Shown here: in pieces, positions 50,142 to 63,400 of the stretch
How the letters are laid out: each line of letters opens with the position of its first letter
How positions within the stretch are numbered: the first letter of the stretch is position 1
DNA from: Talpa occidentalis
Lineage: Eukaryota > Chordata > Mammalia > Eulipotyphla > Talpidae
Assembly: GCF_014898055.3 (NCBI RefSeq)
Contig: NW_023601754.1
Location: forward strand, 48,229,013 to 48,293,012
Length of the DNA: 64,000 nt
Direction of reading: 5' to 3'
Position numbers and translations under genes: made by a program
The notes under the pieces: generated by a model
What the model was told of the DNA's origin: nothing
What the model saw: only the letters and a program-made list of their open reading frames with translations
Database searches by the model: none

Positions 50142-51212
50142 CTACATATTTCCGGTAAGATTTGGGCATCTTCTAAACCTGACCCACGCAAAGCAGAGCC
50201 TGGAAACACTACAGTCACAGCTCATGAGCAGAAACGGGCTGACACTTGGAAAACACATAGCGAGAAAGGTGGCGATGTTCTCCAGCCACCAGCTGTGATT
50301 GTAAAAATGAGCGACACAGACGTGGATGATGGAGGAGACGGTATGAAACAAAAAGAAGCTGCTTGCCAGGACGAGGATGCTCTGGGTGGCTCTGGCCTCG
50401 GGGGAGGATCTGGGGCGGACACTCGTCCTGTGAAGGTGCCGGACCCTCTGCCTGTGCCTGTGCAGGAAGAGGACCATGTAGCTGCTGGCCCAGATGATGA
50501 GCACAGAAAACGAAAGTTCAGGGAAGACGACAAGTGCAGAGTAGAGTATATTTGTGGTACTGTCATGGCCCTTGGAGGAACAGTACCCAAAGTCCCTTTC
50601 CCTGGTCAGGTTTTCACTGCTCCATTTGCTGGACATATACACCAAAGAAGGCAAGAGGCTGTGTACCAACAGGCACAGGACCCAGCAGAGGAGGATGAGG
50701 ATGCCAAGGTGTTTGGGGGATTTTGTTTTCCGAGTCTTCCAGCAGGACCTCTCGGGGCTGATGGTGATGGCCTGGAACACACTCAAGAGGCAGGTGGTGC
50801 TGATGGACATGCCCCTGCCCACCCGCTGCACATACAGAAGAAGTTTGCACCCCGAATCATCCGTGAAGTGTTTCCATCCAAGAGCTGAGGTCATCTGGGG
50901 GACCCCTTCAGAGAGAATGACCAAGGAGTTGGAGAGAACCGCATGCTTGAGAATTAAGTCTATGGACCTCGGCCGACAGCCAGGGAGGTGAAGGAAGAGT
51001 TGATGAAGAAGGGAAAAATTGCCCAGGACGCCCACTACTGTGTGTGCTAAGAAGATGACACCTACTGTCACGTCTCTGGAGGTCAGTCTATCATTCGTCA
51101 CGTTTCCCTTTGAATTATGAGAGCGGTCGTTCCTGGGGAGAGCGGCCCACAGAAGCTCGTTGACACCAGGCGTGATTTCTGCTGTGTGTTCCCGTGGGGT
51201 TGCCAGAGGCAT
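50142..51212 (-). CDS. Vomeronasal type-1 receptor (V1R), unit 2
   Basis: Twin receptor with an intact seven-helix V1R frame: STTCLLSVFQAITISP in helix 3, SSENLTRERDFGYCSSKG in loop 2, RSSPEARATQSILVLASS before helix 6, and SVSPFLLMSCD in helix 7. It ends CPNLTGNM with a stop at 50,142-50,144, the normal V1R C-terminus. As in unit 1, the expected start Met is Leu (codon 51,084-51,086). The nearest in-frame ATG is 51,210-51,212, and the frame is open to 51,521 (459 codons). From the helix 1 start to the stop is 314 residues, the usual V1R length. This copy looks more likely to be functional than unit 1. Confidence 0.83.
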   Translation of the reverse strand: MPLATPREHTAEITPGVNELLWAALPRNDRSHNSKGNVTNDRLTSRDVTVGVIFLAHTVVGVLGNFSLLHQLFLHLPGCRPRSIDLILKHAVLSNSLVILSEGVPQMTSALGWKHFTDDSGCKLLLYVQRVGRGMSISTTCLLSVFQAITISPERSCWKTRKTKSPKHLGILILLCWVLCLLVHSLLPSLVYMSSKWSSENLTRERDFGYCSSKGHDSTTNILYSALVVFPELSFSVLIIWASSYMVLFLHRHRQRVRHLHRTSVRPRSSPEARATQSILVLASSFFLFHTVSSIIHVCVAHFYNHSWWLENIATFLAMCFPSVSPFLLMSCDCSVSRLCFAWVRFRRCPNLTGNM

Positions 51213-51521
51213 CGGGAAGTTTGCCGGATGGAGACAGTGATCAGTGTATTTCACGGGAAAATCAGCTTTAAAGATGAGGTGGGACTCACCTTGGGGAAGC
51301 AATGACAGGAAATGGAGAGAAAGCAGGATCCAAATTCTCAGACTAGGAGGGAGATTTAGGTCCCATTGGAACAAGCAGACCACCTGAGCCATTACCTGTG
51401 CCAGGCAGGGAAGCAACACTAAATCAGAGGCCTGTCTACATGTTAAAGTGGTTTTTAGAAGAACAAGAAATATTTCGGTGGCCTCAGGATGAGAGAATAT
51501 TTGAGAAGCATCACAAAACAC

Positions 51522-52849
51522 ACTGTATGGGCTGGCAAATTAAGGTATATTAAAATGAAGAGCTGGTGTCATGGAAAGACAGAGAGGAAGATGTTACCAC
51601 AGACTGGCTTGTACTTGGTGGCACTACTCACTCCTCATGAGACCCCCAGACTCAGAACTCCCCATTATCAGCAGAATGATTCCATTCATTGTTTGCTAAT
51701 CACACAAGAATTCTATGTAGCAACGTAATGACCTGCAGCAGTAGTTCCGTGGGAGACTGTTACACTCACAAAACTACATGGAATTGGGAAAAATGGGCCA
51801 ATATGGAAAGTTTAAACCTTTGGCTCTATTTACATACATTTACACTCAATGCCAGTAAAAGGGAGCTCATCTCTTCAATGTCAGACTAGTGGCAAACCTA
51901 CTCCCCCTATTCCCAAGTGTCCCCCTCCCACAGTTAGTGCCCCAGAATTTCGCTCTTGGTGCCCTGACTTACGGGGGGCTCAGGAGGGCTGTGGGCAACT
52001 GAGGACATTCTGTTTCTTGATCTGGGTGTTATGTTTGCAGTGGTTTAGAAGTCCCACGGAGCGCTGCATTCGTAACGTGGACGTGTGTCTCTACATTTAA
52101 AAAAATGCAACCACCAAAAAGAAAGACGGAAGGGTGGGAGGGTGGGCTGGGACCGAGGTCATTGCTGAGTGACCTGCTGGCTGGGTGTGGGGGATGAACC
52201 TGCAGAGCCAAAGGCCCCCCAGGAGCCCACAAGGAAACATCCAGGGATGGCAACTGTGCCACCTATCGCGACTTGGAGGTGCTGGGCCCCAAGGCCTTCT
52301 TTTCTTTAGGATGTTTTTGCGGCTGCATCTGGCAAACACACACATAGGGGAAATGATATGAACCCACCACTCAGGGTCTAGCAAAGGAAAGGAAACCCCC
52401 GAACCCTCGGAACCCTTCAGTTCTACCCACCTGAGGCTCCTGGTGCAGGCGGTGGTGGGAGAGATGTTGGAGAGGTGGGGTGCGGGGTGGCCACTGGGTG
52501 AGGCCAGGACACAAGTTTACATTCTAAACCATCCAAGGAATAAAGGAACCAAGCGGCGGCCATTGGTAAGGGGTGGTGTCCTAGATGTAGCTGCAACGGC
52601 TTGAGAATCAAATGTAAGGCCTTCAACTTGCACTCAGAGCCTTAAAGAAAGAGAAAATGGCAAAGAAATTGGTAAATCCCCAAGATCCCAACAACATTTT
52701 AGGATAAGTGAACATTGCTATCGCCATGTCCTTAGAGGTTGTTCGGGAGGCCCCGGGGCCAGGGTGCAGCTGTGGGCTACCCGAGCACTGGTACTCACTA
52801 CACTCACAGGACATTTACTTAGCGTCTTGTCTTGTCACATGTATAACTT
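51522..52849. other. Flank upstream of V1R, unit 2
   Basis: Matches 38,019-39,371. No gene or repeat is recognised. Confidence 0.5.
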
Positions 52850-53055
52850 TATTTTATTTAAAAATATTTTATATATTTTTCCTAGAAGAACTGGGATGTG
52901 GAGCAGAGGTCCGGGTGGTGAGAGGACTCACCAGAGACAGAGTGGGGAGCAGAACAGGTGGATCCACTGACAACTGGGGATCCAGCTCATGCTGCAATGG
53001 CTGTGGACAGCCTCATAACTGCTGAGACACAGTCCCTGTGGCACCAGGAGGCCCC
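52850..53055 (-). mobile_element. tRNA-derived SINE with internal deletion, unit 2
   Basis: Antisense copy with tail, agaggactcaccagagacag and ggatccactgacaactgggg, where part of the body is missing, ending gtggcaccaggaggcccc. Unit 1 keeps only its first 60 bases. Confidence 0.8.
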
Positions 53056-55079
53056 TGAATGTATAAACTTTAGGTTGTGCTCACAATAAGCAGAACCTTG
53101 GGGTCCCTGTCATACCAACCTCCTCTGACCTTATCTGTGTGTGCTGGCGGTGCCGGCATTGTGGTCCCTGTCAAGGCAAGGGGAGGTTTGGCTCAGGCAG
53201 GTCACCCTATCCTTCTAAAGTCACACAGGCCGGACCTGGCTGGGCTGGTTGCCAGGCAGGGGTCCTAACCCAGCAGCACCCTGGCAACCACTGGTCGGTC
53301 TTCACACATTCGGTTGGCTAACATAGCCGGCCGCTGTACTTCATGTTATTAGTATTTGATCATTTTGGTTGTAAGCAGTTTCCATTCAGGTGTCAAGCTT
53401 TATTCTCTAGAGCAACAGCAAAGAAAGCTTTCAAGAGCCCTAATAAGAGGCAGCTGCCCACAGTACAGTTTGATCTTCAGGGGCCTCAAGTGCAAGTTAG
53501 ATTTAGTGACACAGACTGGTTTCTCAGCAGAGAGCCCCATCTGCTGGCGTGCCAGGAACAAGAATCCCCTGGTATTTATAAAATAAATGCATATTTAATG
53601 AAATAAATTAGGGAATAATGTTATTTGTCCCTTAACTGTGAAACATTAATACATGATCAAATAGGGTAGGATAGAATCTAAGTTTTTATAATTTAGGTTG
53701 CGTGCTCATTCATGTATTAATAGCTAACGTAAGTGCAGCTATTAGTAATGAGGCAAGATCTGTGAAGAATAAGATACAAGAGCTATGGAAATGGAGTTGG
53801 GAGCTGGGAAACCTTGTGCATTGTGCAAATGAAAATAGGGAACTGAGCCTCAAGCGTGGGACTGAGGCTAGGACATTATTAACCCAGAAGAATTGTACAT
53901 GACATGTTTGGTTCTATCGTGTATTATTTACAATTGTGTTATTTCCTTTCTCCTCAATGCTGCTTCCCCAACATCCAGAGGAAAAGTGTCTCTGCATAAT
54001 CATTAGTCTGTTTCAGTGGAGACATAATGACTGTCTCCAGTCATGGCCACATAAACCCAGAGTTCTAGAAAAGCATTTTCATTCCAGAAACAACTTCAGA
54101 CACCTGATTTCTGCACAAGACTAGGTCGTTACACTGCTCCATCCTACTCTTTAAGCTTCGAGCTACTAGAAGCATCCTTATACACTACATGGAAAAAATT
54201 TACTCTGTGATTTGTGTAAGGAAATGTGAACAATAGTTTGCTTTCATGATGACAATCCTTAAGTGCCTTAAAAATCAAGCTTCACTATTTACCAATGTGC
54301 TTCCCCCGAGAGGATTTAATTAGATTACATGGAGGTCAGCAAGGTTGCCCAGGGTCCCGGCCCTTGATTCTTTTCACTAGGTCATCTCATAGCAGAGGAA
54401 TCATGCCTCCTCTTGTGATTCTGCCAGTGGATCAACCGCCTCCACCCCAGAAGAGACACAAGCACTGTCTCAGACTTCCCGTCCAGAGTCTGCCTCAGGC
54501 TGCAACAGAAAGTACTCACTGGATTCCTTCCCTCTGCCAGGACGTTTGGCTCAAGGCGATGGTCAGAGCGCCCAGCAGGTAGTGGGAGACAGAGTCAGAC
54601 CCCAAGATAAAGGCTTGTGATGGGTGACCTCACCTCCCCCTCAGAGCTGCGATTATCATTTCTCCTGGAGCAGTGATGACGGTGCGCCTTGGAGAACTGA
54701 GAACATGGCAGAAAAACTTTTTTCCCAGTTGCCAGCTGTCAGAGGCAATTATGAGTGTCTTGTGAGAATCTTCAGGGAGACCAGCGATGTGCCGGGGAGC
54801 GATTCCTACTTTTTCATGATCTCTGAAGGCGGCCTGGGTCTCAGGTGAGCAGAGACTGTCAGACTCGATCCCACCAAGTTCTACCCCAAATAAAATTCAT
54901 GCTTAATTTTCAACCTGGGAAGTTGTATCATTTTTGAAGCACTTGCTAGAGAAATGGAAAGTAATTGAACGGGGTTTATCATGAGCTAAAAGAGTACATG
55001 ATATCAATAATTCACCTTTAGAAAGTAATTGACTCACGTACACCTAGACCCAGATTAATTTGGAAATGATGATATGAAC
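53056..55079. other. Unit 2 sequence
   Basis: The stretch 53,056-53,390 is missing from unit 1. The rest matches 39,436-41,091. Contains the twin of the candidate small exon. Confidence 0.5.
54705..54848 (+). CDS. Candidate small coding exon, unit 2 twin
   Basis: Same Kozak context and same ctcag|gtgagc donor as 40,710-40,853. Compared with unit 1 there is one silent change and two replacements (Ser to Pro, Gly to Arg). The frame is also open 27 codons upstream here. Function unknown. Confidence 0.25.
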   Translation: MAEKLFSQLPAVRGNYECLVRIFRETSDVPGSDSYFFMISEGGLGLR

Positions 55080-55367
55080 ATTTTTTAAGATTTATTTATT
55101 TATGCGTACAAGAGCTGGGTTATAGGCCAGAGGTGTGGGGCGGGACCGGGGGAGGGGGTGTGTGAGAGGATTCACTGGACACAGGTTGGGAAACAGAACA
55201 GGCAGATCTGCTAAAATACACCGCTGAGGGGAGCAGCGGGGCAGTTAGGAGAGCTCTGCTGTGCCATGTGGGTTGCTCCCTGGCTGGCCGGGGGATGGAA
55301 CTCGGGCTGCAGAGGCTGTGGACTGTTCATAGGTTGCGTCTTATCCCCTTGCGCCACCAGGGAGGCC
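55080..55367 (-). mobile_element. tRNA-derived SINE, antisense, unit 2
   Basis: Twin of 41,092-41,377; right end cttgcgccaccagggaggcc. Flanked by gat(at/ag)tgaacatttt-type duplications. Confidence 0.88.
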
Positions 55368-55605
55368 TGAGATGAACATTTTTAAGGAAAATATATTTAC
55401 TTATATTGACTTCAGTAGTGATAGGAAATCTTCACAAAAATAAATCCCTAGAAGAATGAAAGATGTTTGCAAAATGTCTGTGACAAGTAAAAGCACCCGC
55501 TTCCAATGTGTTGGAGCCGGATTCTACCATTCTTTTGGCAGATTAGTCAGTGCTGCCTTCTCAATTCAACACCACTGAATGGTTACCAGGTTACACTCTA
55601 ATGGG

Positions 55606-55822
55606 GTGTAAGCCAGAGGTGTGGGGGCGGGGTGACAGGACTCAACAGAGTCAGACTAGGGGGCAGACCAGGAGGATCTACTGAAAAGCACTGCTGAGGG
55701 AGGCAGCGGGGAGACGGGAGAGGTCTGCTGTGCCATGCGGGTCAGCTCCCTGGCTGGGGATGGAAGTCAGCCCTGGAGGTGATAGCGCTGAGACTTAACC
55801 CCCGGGCCACCCGGCAGACCCT
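55606..55822 (-). mobile_element. Degenerate SINE, antisense, unit 2
   Basis: Twin of 41,607-41,832, from ggggtgtaagccagaggtgt to ccacccggcagaccc. Confidence 0.7.
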
Positions 55823-55975
55823 CTTTACACCTTTCATTGTGGAATTTTCAGTCAGGAACCACACTGGCTGTGTAGTTTTGGAGCACTATAAAAGACGGGC
55901 AAAAGTCAGTTCTTTGGATTTTCCAACAGACAAATCCACAGTATAACCAAGATCTACTGTCCATCGCCCTTAAGC

Positions 55976-56996
55976 ATTTTTTTTCCCCACATTTTATTTA
56001 AATTTTATTTTTTATATTCTCCGTACAATTACAGCCCCCTTATTTTGACCCCAAGCCCTCCTTTCCCCGTCCCCACCCCGCATAGAGTGTCTCTGGTTCA
56101 TAGTTGTTTGTTCATTTTGATATTTTCTTTCTTATTCTTTTTCCTGGTCCCTTACTTAAGTTTTCTAGATTCCTGCTGTGAGTGAGACCATCCGGTATTT
56201 TTCTTTTTCTTTTTGGCTTATTTCGCTGAGCATGATCCCTTCCAGCGCCATCCATGTTGCTGCAAATTGCATGTGTTTATCTTTTTTGAATGCTGAGTAA
56301 TATTCCATGGTGTATATGGACCACATCTTCTTGATCCAGTCATCTATTTTTGGGCATTTGGGCTGTTTCCAAAGCTTAGCTATTGTAAACAGTGCTGCTA
56401 TAAACATAGGGGTGCAGGTGTTCTTTGGAATTGATGTTTCTGTGTCCTTTGGGTAAATACCTAGGAGTGGAATTGCTGGATCATACGGAAGCTCTATGTT
56501 TAGTAGGTCCAGAAATCTCCACACAGCTCTCCATAGTGGTTAGACCAGTTTGCACTCCCACCAGCAGTGCAGGAGAGTTCCTTTTTCTCCACATCCTCAC
56601 CAACATTTGTTAGTGCTAGTGTTTTTTTTTTTTTTAAGATATATTCATTTATTTATACAAGCACTGGGTACAGTCAGAGGCACGGGAGGGTGAGAGAATT
56701 CACCAGAGCCAGAGCAGGGAGCAGAGCAGGCAGAAGGACCGAAGTACACTGCTGGGGGGAGCAGCGGGCGGCAGGAGTGGTCTGCGCGCCATGTGGGACC
56801 CTCCTCCGGTAGCCGGGGAGCAGCCGGGGATTGAAACGGTGCTGCAGAGGCTGCGGGCACCTTTGCAACCCAGCGCTCAACTGCTGCGCCACCAGAGAGG
56901 CCCTCTTGCTAGTTTTTTTAATATGTGCCATTCTCACTGGTGTAAATGGTATCTCATTGTAGTTTTGATTTGCATTTCCCTGATTACAAGTGATGT
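55976..56996 (-). mobile_element. 5'-truncated L1, antisense, unit 2 only
   Basis: Matches the 3' end of the L1 at 60,222 and encodes the end of ORF2 on the - strand (frame from 56,165; [20 protein letters not shown] and [20 protein letters not shown]). A young SINE interrupts it at 56,623-56,903. Unit 1 lacks it (41,984 region), so it entered after the duplication. It joins the host at a short ttgagag match, without a clear target duplication. Confidence 0.9.
56623..56903 (-). mobile_element. Young SINE nested in L1
   Basis: Younger-subtype signature cactgggtacagtcagaggc, right end gcgccaccagagaggccc. It splits the L1 between gtgctagt and ttgctagttttttt; the uninterrupted L1 sequence is seen at 60,855-60,875. 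Confidence 0.9.
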
Positions 56997-56999
56997 TGA

Positions 57000-57360
57000 G
57001 AGTTTTATGCCTACTGAGATGTTAGAGGGGAAGTAGTTCACACAAGACCACCCTCCTTTCATATGCCAAGCACAGGGGTGGGCGCTCCCTACACCTTTGG
57101 GTGTACCCACTCTCTAGAAGGACTGAGTCCCCACGGAAGTGTTATACTCGTGGTAGAGGGTTATTACAGGGAAAGCGTGCAGAGGGAAGTCAGCCAAGGT
57201 TAGGGACGCACGGGGCAGATCCATACGTGGGTGTTCCCATTGCTTCTCCTGGATGCGTTACTTCCCCACCATCAATATGTGACCACTCTCGGTCTGTCTC
57301 AAGCAGGGGCGCCCACCCAGGCCCTGGTGCCCAGAGTTTTTAGTGGAGCTTTATTGCTTA
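57000..57360 (-). repeat. Putative ERVL-type LTR remnant, antisense, unit 2
   Basis: Twin of 41,985-42,330, here continuous through the site where unit 1 has a SINE, including the AATAAA complement in gctttattgct at 57,348-57,358. Confidence 0.45.
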
Positions 57361-58744
57361 CTGTTGTGTTGGCTCCTTAGTCTCCAGCCTGTCTTGAGGT
57401 TGGGTACCACGTTTAGTCTCAGGTTCCTCCAGAGGCTGATCTGATACTACTTGGTCCAAAGTCCCATCGTAAATCATAACATTATATAACATTGGGACTC
57501 CGTTCTGTGACGAAGCCCCCAAACAAGCAAAGATGCTCCTATCTGGAAAGGCTTTCCACAGGCCTGGAGATCACTCCCCAGTCACCCCCCTCCCCAAAGC
57601 TGAGAGTAAAGCCAGACGAGCCAGACCTCACTTGGGGAAGATCACTTCTTTACATGGGACACTTCCTCACCTCTGGCCCAAGAACTCTAACATCAGGTCA
57701 TTGTATTCATCTGGCCACCTACTCTTAGCATAGCCTTTGTAGCACAGGTAGAGAATGTATTCATGTGAATTTTCCTCACATTTGGGGAGCCAGTGAGAAG
57801 TAGGGGGCAAAGAGGTGGCAAGAGAAGTAGAATGCAGATGAAGAGCATGAAGGTAAGAGATTGAGGCCTCTCACTCCCCTCCAGTCAATAATGCCCTCAT
57901 TGTTATGGACTCAGGGCATGTGAATGTGGAATGTTTCCACATTCAAGTCGTGACACAAAAACTTTGTTCATATGAACCCCCCCGGAAACCTTTCACCTGT
58001 ACTTACGGTAGAATTGCAAGTAGGACGTCACGTGAACAACACTCCACTTGTCTCTCAGAATTCCACATAGAGGTGGTGACTGCAGTGGGTCTACTAGGAC
58101 AGCCTCATTCCTGCTACCTGCCAAGGGACCTGGTCTGGTCCCAGTACTTCTGTCTTGGAGAGCTTTCATGCCCACGTCTGACTGAAAGTCCCTGGAGTTG
58201 TGGTATTTCTAAAACGCATGGTTTAGAGAAGAAAGAAAACGTAACCAAATGGCACATTGTAGGTCATGTTTTTCCTTCATGTAAAAACCATGTGAAAAGG
58301 TCATCTCTGGTAATAGTTTTGTGGATATGATGACAGTGAGAAAAATATTTTTTTGTTGCCAAAAAATGAATTGGTCTCATTGTGAGGTTGGCCGATCTTT
58401 GTCCCCTGGGATATTCCCGAGATAGTAGTGATTGGATTCCCTCTGGGGAGAGTGGTAGGGGCAGCGGTGCCTTGGGTCTGGTTCCAGCATTCTCTGAGGG
58501 GCCCCCGTGCTCACCCATGCCACTCAGCTCATCTGTTCAGGGCATCTCCACCTGGACTCTGGCTGGAAGGCACAAAGCGCCACTTGTTGGCATCTCACTG
58601 TGCAATATTGTCTTAGAGCAAGCATTCCTGAAAATTACTGAGTGAAGAACTGTTTGAATCACGGGTATTGAATCCTGTTAACTTTTTGAAACAGGGACGG
58701 AGAAGGTCACAAAAGGGCAGCGGGCAGTAGGCCGGAAGGAAGGA
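57361..58744. other. Unit 2 sequence, nothing recognised
   Basis: Matches 42,720-44,044. No gene or repeat is identified. Confidence 0.5.
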
Positions 58745-59815
58745 TGTAATGGCCACTCACCTGCCCAGACTCTGAGACCAGAGGGCCACCAAAAAGCCCC
58801 CAAAAGGCCAAAAGTCCAAAAACCAAAGCCAAGAGCTAGAGCCTAACTAAGGACAGTGCCCCGATGAGAGGACAGGTCACTCTCTGTGGGCTCTCACCTG
58901 TGGGCACAATTGCAGGAGACCTCGGGCTCAGGAAACAACCACCATGGGGTTTATTTTACAAACAGGGGAAACAGAGCTCCCTTTATCCACAGGTGGAGGC
59001 TGCTGTCCCAGGTAGTATCAGTGATGGCTGCCACCAGTCACCAGGAGGGCTGGACAGCACCAGCCAGTAGTGATGGCCACTGCTGGACCCTCAGAGGCGA
59101 TGTCAGAGACACCCAGTGTTAACAGCCCTTTGTGAGTTGTTGGTTACACCAACAACAAACAGCTCTTTGGGACGCCAGACCCAGGGCCTTTGGTGTTCCT
59201 TTCAGGCAATGTCGGAGACAGGACTGAGGCCCAGTCTGTGACAGAGTCCTTGGGTTTCTGTTCCCTCCTCAGGGGCTTGGCTGCTGGATGCTGCTTTTCT
59301 TTCTTTGGAGGCTGGATCTGTCTCTTCAGGGGCTGGCATCACCTCCAGGCTGGCGTTGTCTCTCTCCTTCTCGGGGGGGCTGTTGTCATTTCTCCCCTCA
59401 GCTCCCTCTGACCCTGGCTTACATCCTCTTTTGGGGTGCCACATCCACAAGGATTGTTTTTTCATTCCTGTGGCTGATTAGACCATTTGCCAATGAGCCC
59501 ATAGCACCTGATGGGTCCATTCCACAACCCAGGAAGTGTGCCTTACATAGAAAGGCTCTGAGGAGCAACTGCCACAACTGACATGTGGTGAGAGGCTGTG
59601 TCCTGGTAACAAAAGTCCAATTGGACCTTTAGCACCAGTCAGCTCACACCTCACACTTGATTGGTCCATTGCACGATCCAGGAAGTACACTGTTACATAA
59701 AAGTTCTCTGAGGAGCAACTGCCACACCTGACTTGTGGTGGAGCAGCAGGTTAAAGAACAGGACTGCTCCTGACGCTCCCACCGCTGAGGTGGCCGGGGT
59801 CCCCGTAACACTCTA
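58745..59815 (-). repeat. LTR-like repeat family A, long copy, unit 2
   Basis: Twin of 44,045-45,115 with the same tandem ctctgaggagcaactgccac blocks (about 59,505-59,600 and 59,660-59,750). Confidence 0.5.
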
Positions 59816-60411
59816 ACCTAAAATACTCAACCTACCTTACTCTTACAGTGTTATGATTCAGCTGGAGCACCACAGGGAATGGAATACACTCTTTGATGTG
59901 ACACTTCAGAAAGATGAAATGTTCTTTAAGATATCTGGAAAATAGACAGGATGATATACAGATGTACATATTTTTTTCCATCCAATGGAATTGATTTTTC
60001 ACTTGCTTACTCAATATGTACTCAAGGACCACAGCTTCAGGCCTCACCATGTGCACATGCCTCATTCCCGCTCCCGCAGAGCCCCAGCGCCAGCCCTCTG
60101 TCATGTCCCCTCTGCTGGCGTTCCCCTCTGCCCACCCCCTCCAGTGGTTGCCAGCACAGCTTTCACTGAGTCTAAATGTTACTCATGTTGTGTTTTGGCA
60201 GTTGCTTTGGCTATTTATATTTCTTTTTTTTTTTTTTAAATATTAAATTTTATTTTTATATTCCCCCATACAATTGCAAACGCCCCATTCTGACCCCAAT
60301 CCTTCCCCTCCCGCCACCCACCCCCCAAAAAGTGTCTCTGGTTCATAGTTTTTTGTTGATTTTGATTTTCACTTTCTTATATTCATTTTCCTGGTCCCTT
60401 ATTTAAGTTTT

Positions 60412-63400
60412 CTAGATTCCTGCTATGAGTGAGACCATCCGGTATTTTTCTTTTTCTTTTTGGCTTATTTCGCTGAGCATGATCCCTTCCAGTGCCATCC
60501 ATGTTGCTGCAAATTGCATGTGTTTATCTTTTTTGAATGCTGAGTAATATTCCATGGTATATATGTACCAAATCTTCTTGATCCAGTCATCTATTTTTGG
60601 GCATTTGGGTTGTTTCCAAAGCTTAGCTATTGTAAACAGTGCTGCTATAAACATAGGAGTGCAGGTGCTCTTTGGAATTGATGTTTCTGTGTCCTTTGGG
60701 TAAATACCTAGGAGTGGAATTGCTGGATCATATGGAAGCTCTATGTTTAGTAGGTCCAGAAATCTCCACACAGCTCTCCATAGTGGTTGGACCAGTTTGC
60801 ACTCCCACCAACAGTGCACAAGAGTTCCTTTTTCTCCACATCCTCGCCAACATTTGTTGTTGCTAGTTTTTTTAATATGTGCCATTCTCACTGGTGTGAG
60901 ATGGTATCTCATGGTAGTTTTGATTTGCATTTCCCTGATTACAAGTGATGTTGAACATTTTTTCATATGTCTGTTGGCCATTTGCATTTCCTCTTCAGAG
61001 AAGTTTCTTTTTAGCTCTTCTGCCCATTTTTTGACTGGCTTATTTTCTTTGTTGTTGCTGAGTCTCATCAGCTCTTTGCAGATTTTTGTGATCAGTCCTT
61101 TATCATTAGTGTTGGGTGCAAAAATGTTCTCCCAGTTGGTGGGGTTTCTCTTTGTTTTTGTTATTGTCTCTTTTGCTGTGCAGAAGCTCTTTAATTTGAT
61201 GTAGTCCCAGCTGTTTATCTTTCTCTTCACTATCACTGCTTTGGGTGATGTGTCTGTAAAGATGTCTTTGATGTGCAAATCCCGTAGTGTTTCGCCTATA
61301 TTTCCTTCTATGTATTTTATGGTTTCAGGTCTTATGTCTAGTTCTTTAATCCATTTTGAGTTGATTTTTTTTTTTTTTTAATAGAGGCATGTTTTATTTA
61401 TTTATTTGTTTGTTTGTTCATTTGTTTTTGTTTATACATGCACTGGGTACAGTCAGAAGCGCGGGAGGGTGAGAGAATTCACCAGAGCCAGAGCGGGGAG
61501 CAGAACAGGCAGAGGGACCGAAGTACACTGCTGAGGGGAGCAGCGGGTGGCAGGAGAGGTCTGCGCACCATGTGGGACCCTCCTCCGGTGGCCGGGGAGC
61601 AGCCGGGAATCGAACCGGCGCCGCAGAGGCTGCGGGCAGCTTCGCAACCCAGCGCTCTACCGCTGCGCCACCGGGGAGGCCCCCATTTTGAGTTGATTTT
61701 TGTGTATGGTGTGAGGTAGTGGTCAAGCTTCATTCTTTTGCATGTAGCGACCCAGTTTTCCCAGCACCATTTATTGAACAAACTTTCTTTGCTCCAATGC
61801 ATAGTCTTTGCTCCTTTGTCAAAGATTAGTTGACCATAAATCTGTGGGTTTATTTCTGGATTTTCTATTCGATTCCATTGGTCTGTATGTCTGTTCTTGT
61901 TCCAATACCATGCAGTTTTGATGATTATGGCTTTGTAGTATAGTTTGAAGTCTGGGAGTGTGATGCCTCCATTTCCTTCTTTTTTTTTCAGTAGAGCTTT
62001 GGCTATTCGGGGTTTTTGGTGATTCCATATGAATTTCATCAATAATTGTTCTATTTCTTTGAAGAATGCCATTGAGATTTTGATTGGAATAGCATTGAAT
62101 CTGTATATTGCTTTTGGTAGGATGGCCATTTTAATAATGTTTATTCTTCCAATCCATGAGCAGGGGATGTCTTTCCATTTCTTTGTGTCTTCTTCTATTT
62201 CTTTTAACAGTGTTTTATAGTTTTCTTTGTATAGGTCCTTTACCTCTTTTGTTAGATTTATTCCCAAATATTTGATTTTTTTTGTTTCGATAATAAAAGG
62301 GGTGTTTTTTTTGATTTCTTCTTCTTCAGATTTATTGTTTGTGTATAGGAAGGCTACTGACTTTTGCGTGTTGATTTTGTATCCTGCCACTTTACTGAAT
62401 TGATTGATGAGTTGAATTAGTTTTTCTGTGGAGATTTTGGGGTTCTCTATGTATATTATCATATCATCTGCAAATAGTGATAGTTTGACTTCTTCTTTTC
62501 CTATTTGGATTCCTTGGATGTCTTTCTCTTGTCTTATTGCTCTGGCTAGGACTTCCAGTATTATATTGAAAAGCAGTGGTGAGAGTGGACATCCTTGTCT
62601 TGTTCCAGATCTTAATGGAATTGCTTTCAGCTTTTCACCATTGAGAATGATACTGGCTGTTGGCTTGTCATAGATGGCCTTTATGATGTTAAGGTATGTT
62701 CCTTGTATCCCAAGAATTTCAAGGGCTTTTATCATGAATGGGTGTTGCACTTTGTCGAAAGCTTTCTCAGCATCTATTGATATTATCATATGGTTTTTAT
62801 ATTTCTTTTTGTTGATGTGTTGGATAACGTTGATTGATTTTCGGATGTTAAACCATCCTTGTGCCCCTGGAATGAATCCAACTTGGTCGTGGTGAATTAT
62901 CTTATGGATACATTGTTGGATTCTGATAGCTAAAATTTTATTGAGGATTTTTGCATCAGTGTTCATTAGGGAGATTGGCCTATAGTTTTCCTTTTTTGTG
63001 TTGTCCTTATTCGGTTTTGGTATTAGTGTAATATTGGCTTCATAGAACGTGTTTGGTATTGTCCCTTCCTTCTCAATTTTTTGGAAGAGTTTGTGAAGGA
63101 TAGGCACTAATTCGTCTCTGAATGTTTGGTAGAATTCATTTGTAAATCCATCAGGTCCTGGGCTTTTGTTTTTGGGGAGGTTTTTAATTACCATTTCAAT
63201 TTTGCTGCTTGTAATTGGTCTGTTTAGGTGTTCTATTTCTTCTTTATCTAGCTTTGGGTGATTGTAGAGTTGTAGGAATTTGTCCATCTCCTCTAGATTG
63301 TTGAACTTGTTTCCATATAACTGTTCATAGTAGTTACTGATTATTCTTTTGATTTCTGCCGTGTCCGTTGTGATTTCTCCTCTTTCATTTATGATTCTGT

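Larger units (their letters stand above)
46542..60221. repeat. Segmental duplication, unit 2
   Basis: Second copy of 32,844-46,541, direct orientation, about 13.7 kb to the point where an L1 interrupts it at 60,222; homology may resume beyond the window. It carries its own insertions: an L1 with SINE at 55,976-56,996 and the L1 at 60,222. Confidence 0.9.

Noticed and set aside
61600..61675. tRNA gene
   Set aside because: A and B box sequences are present, but they belong to the SINE head and no intact cloverleaf in isolation is seen.
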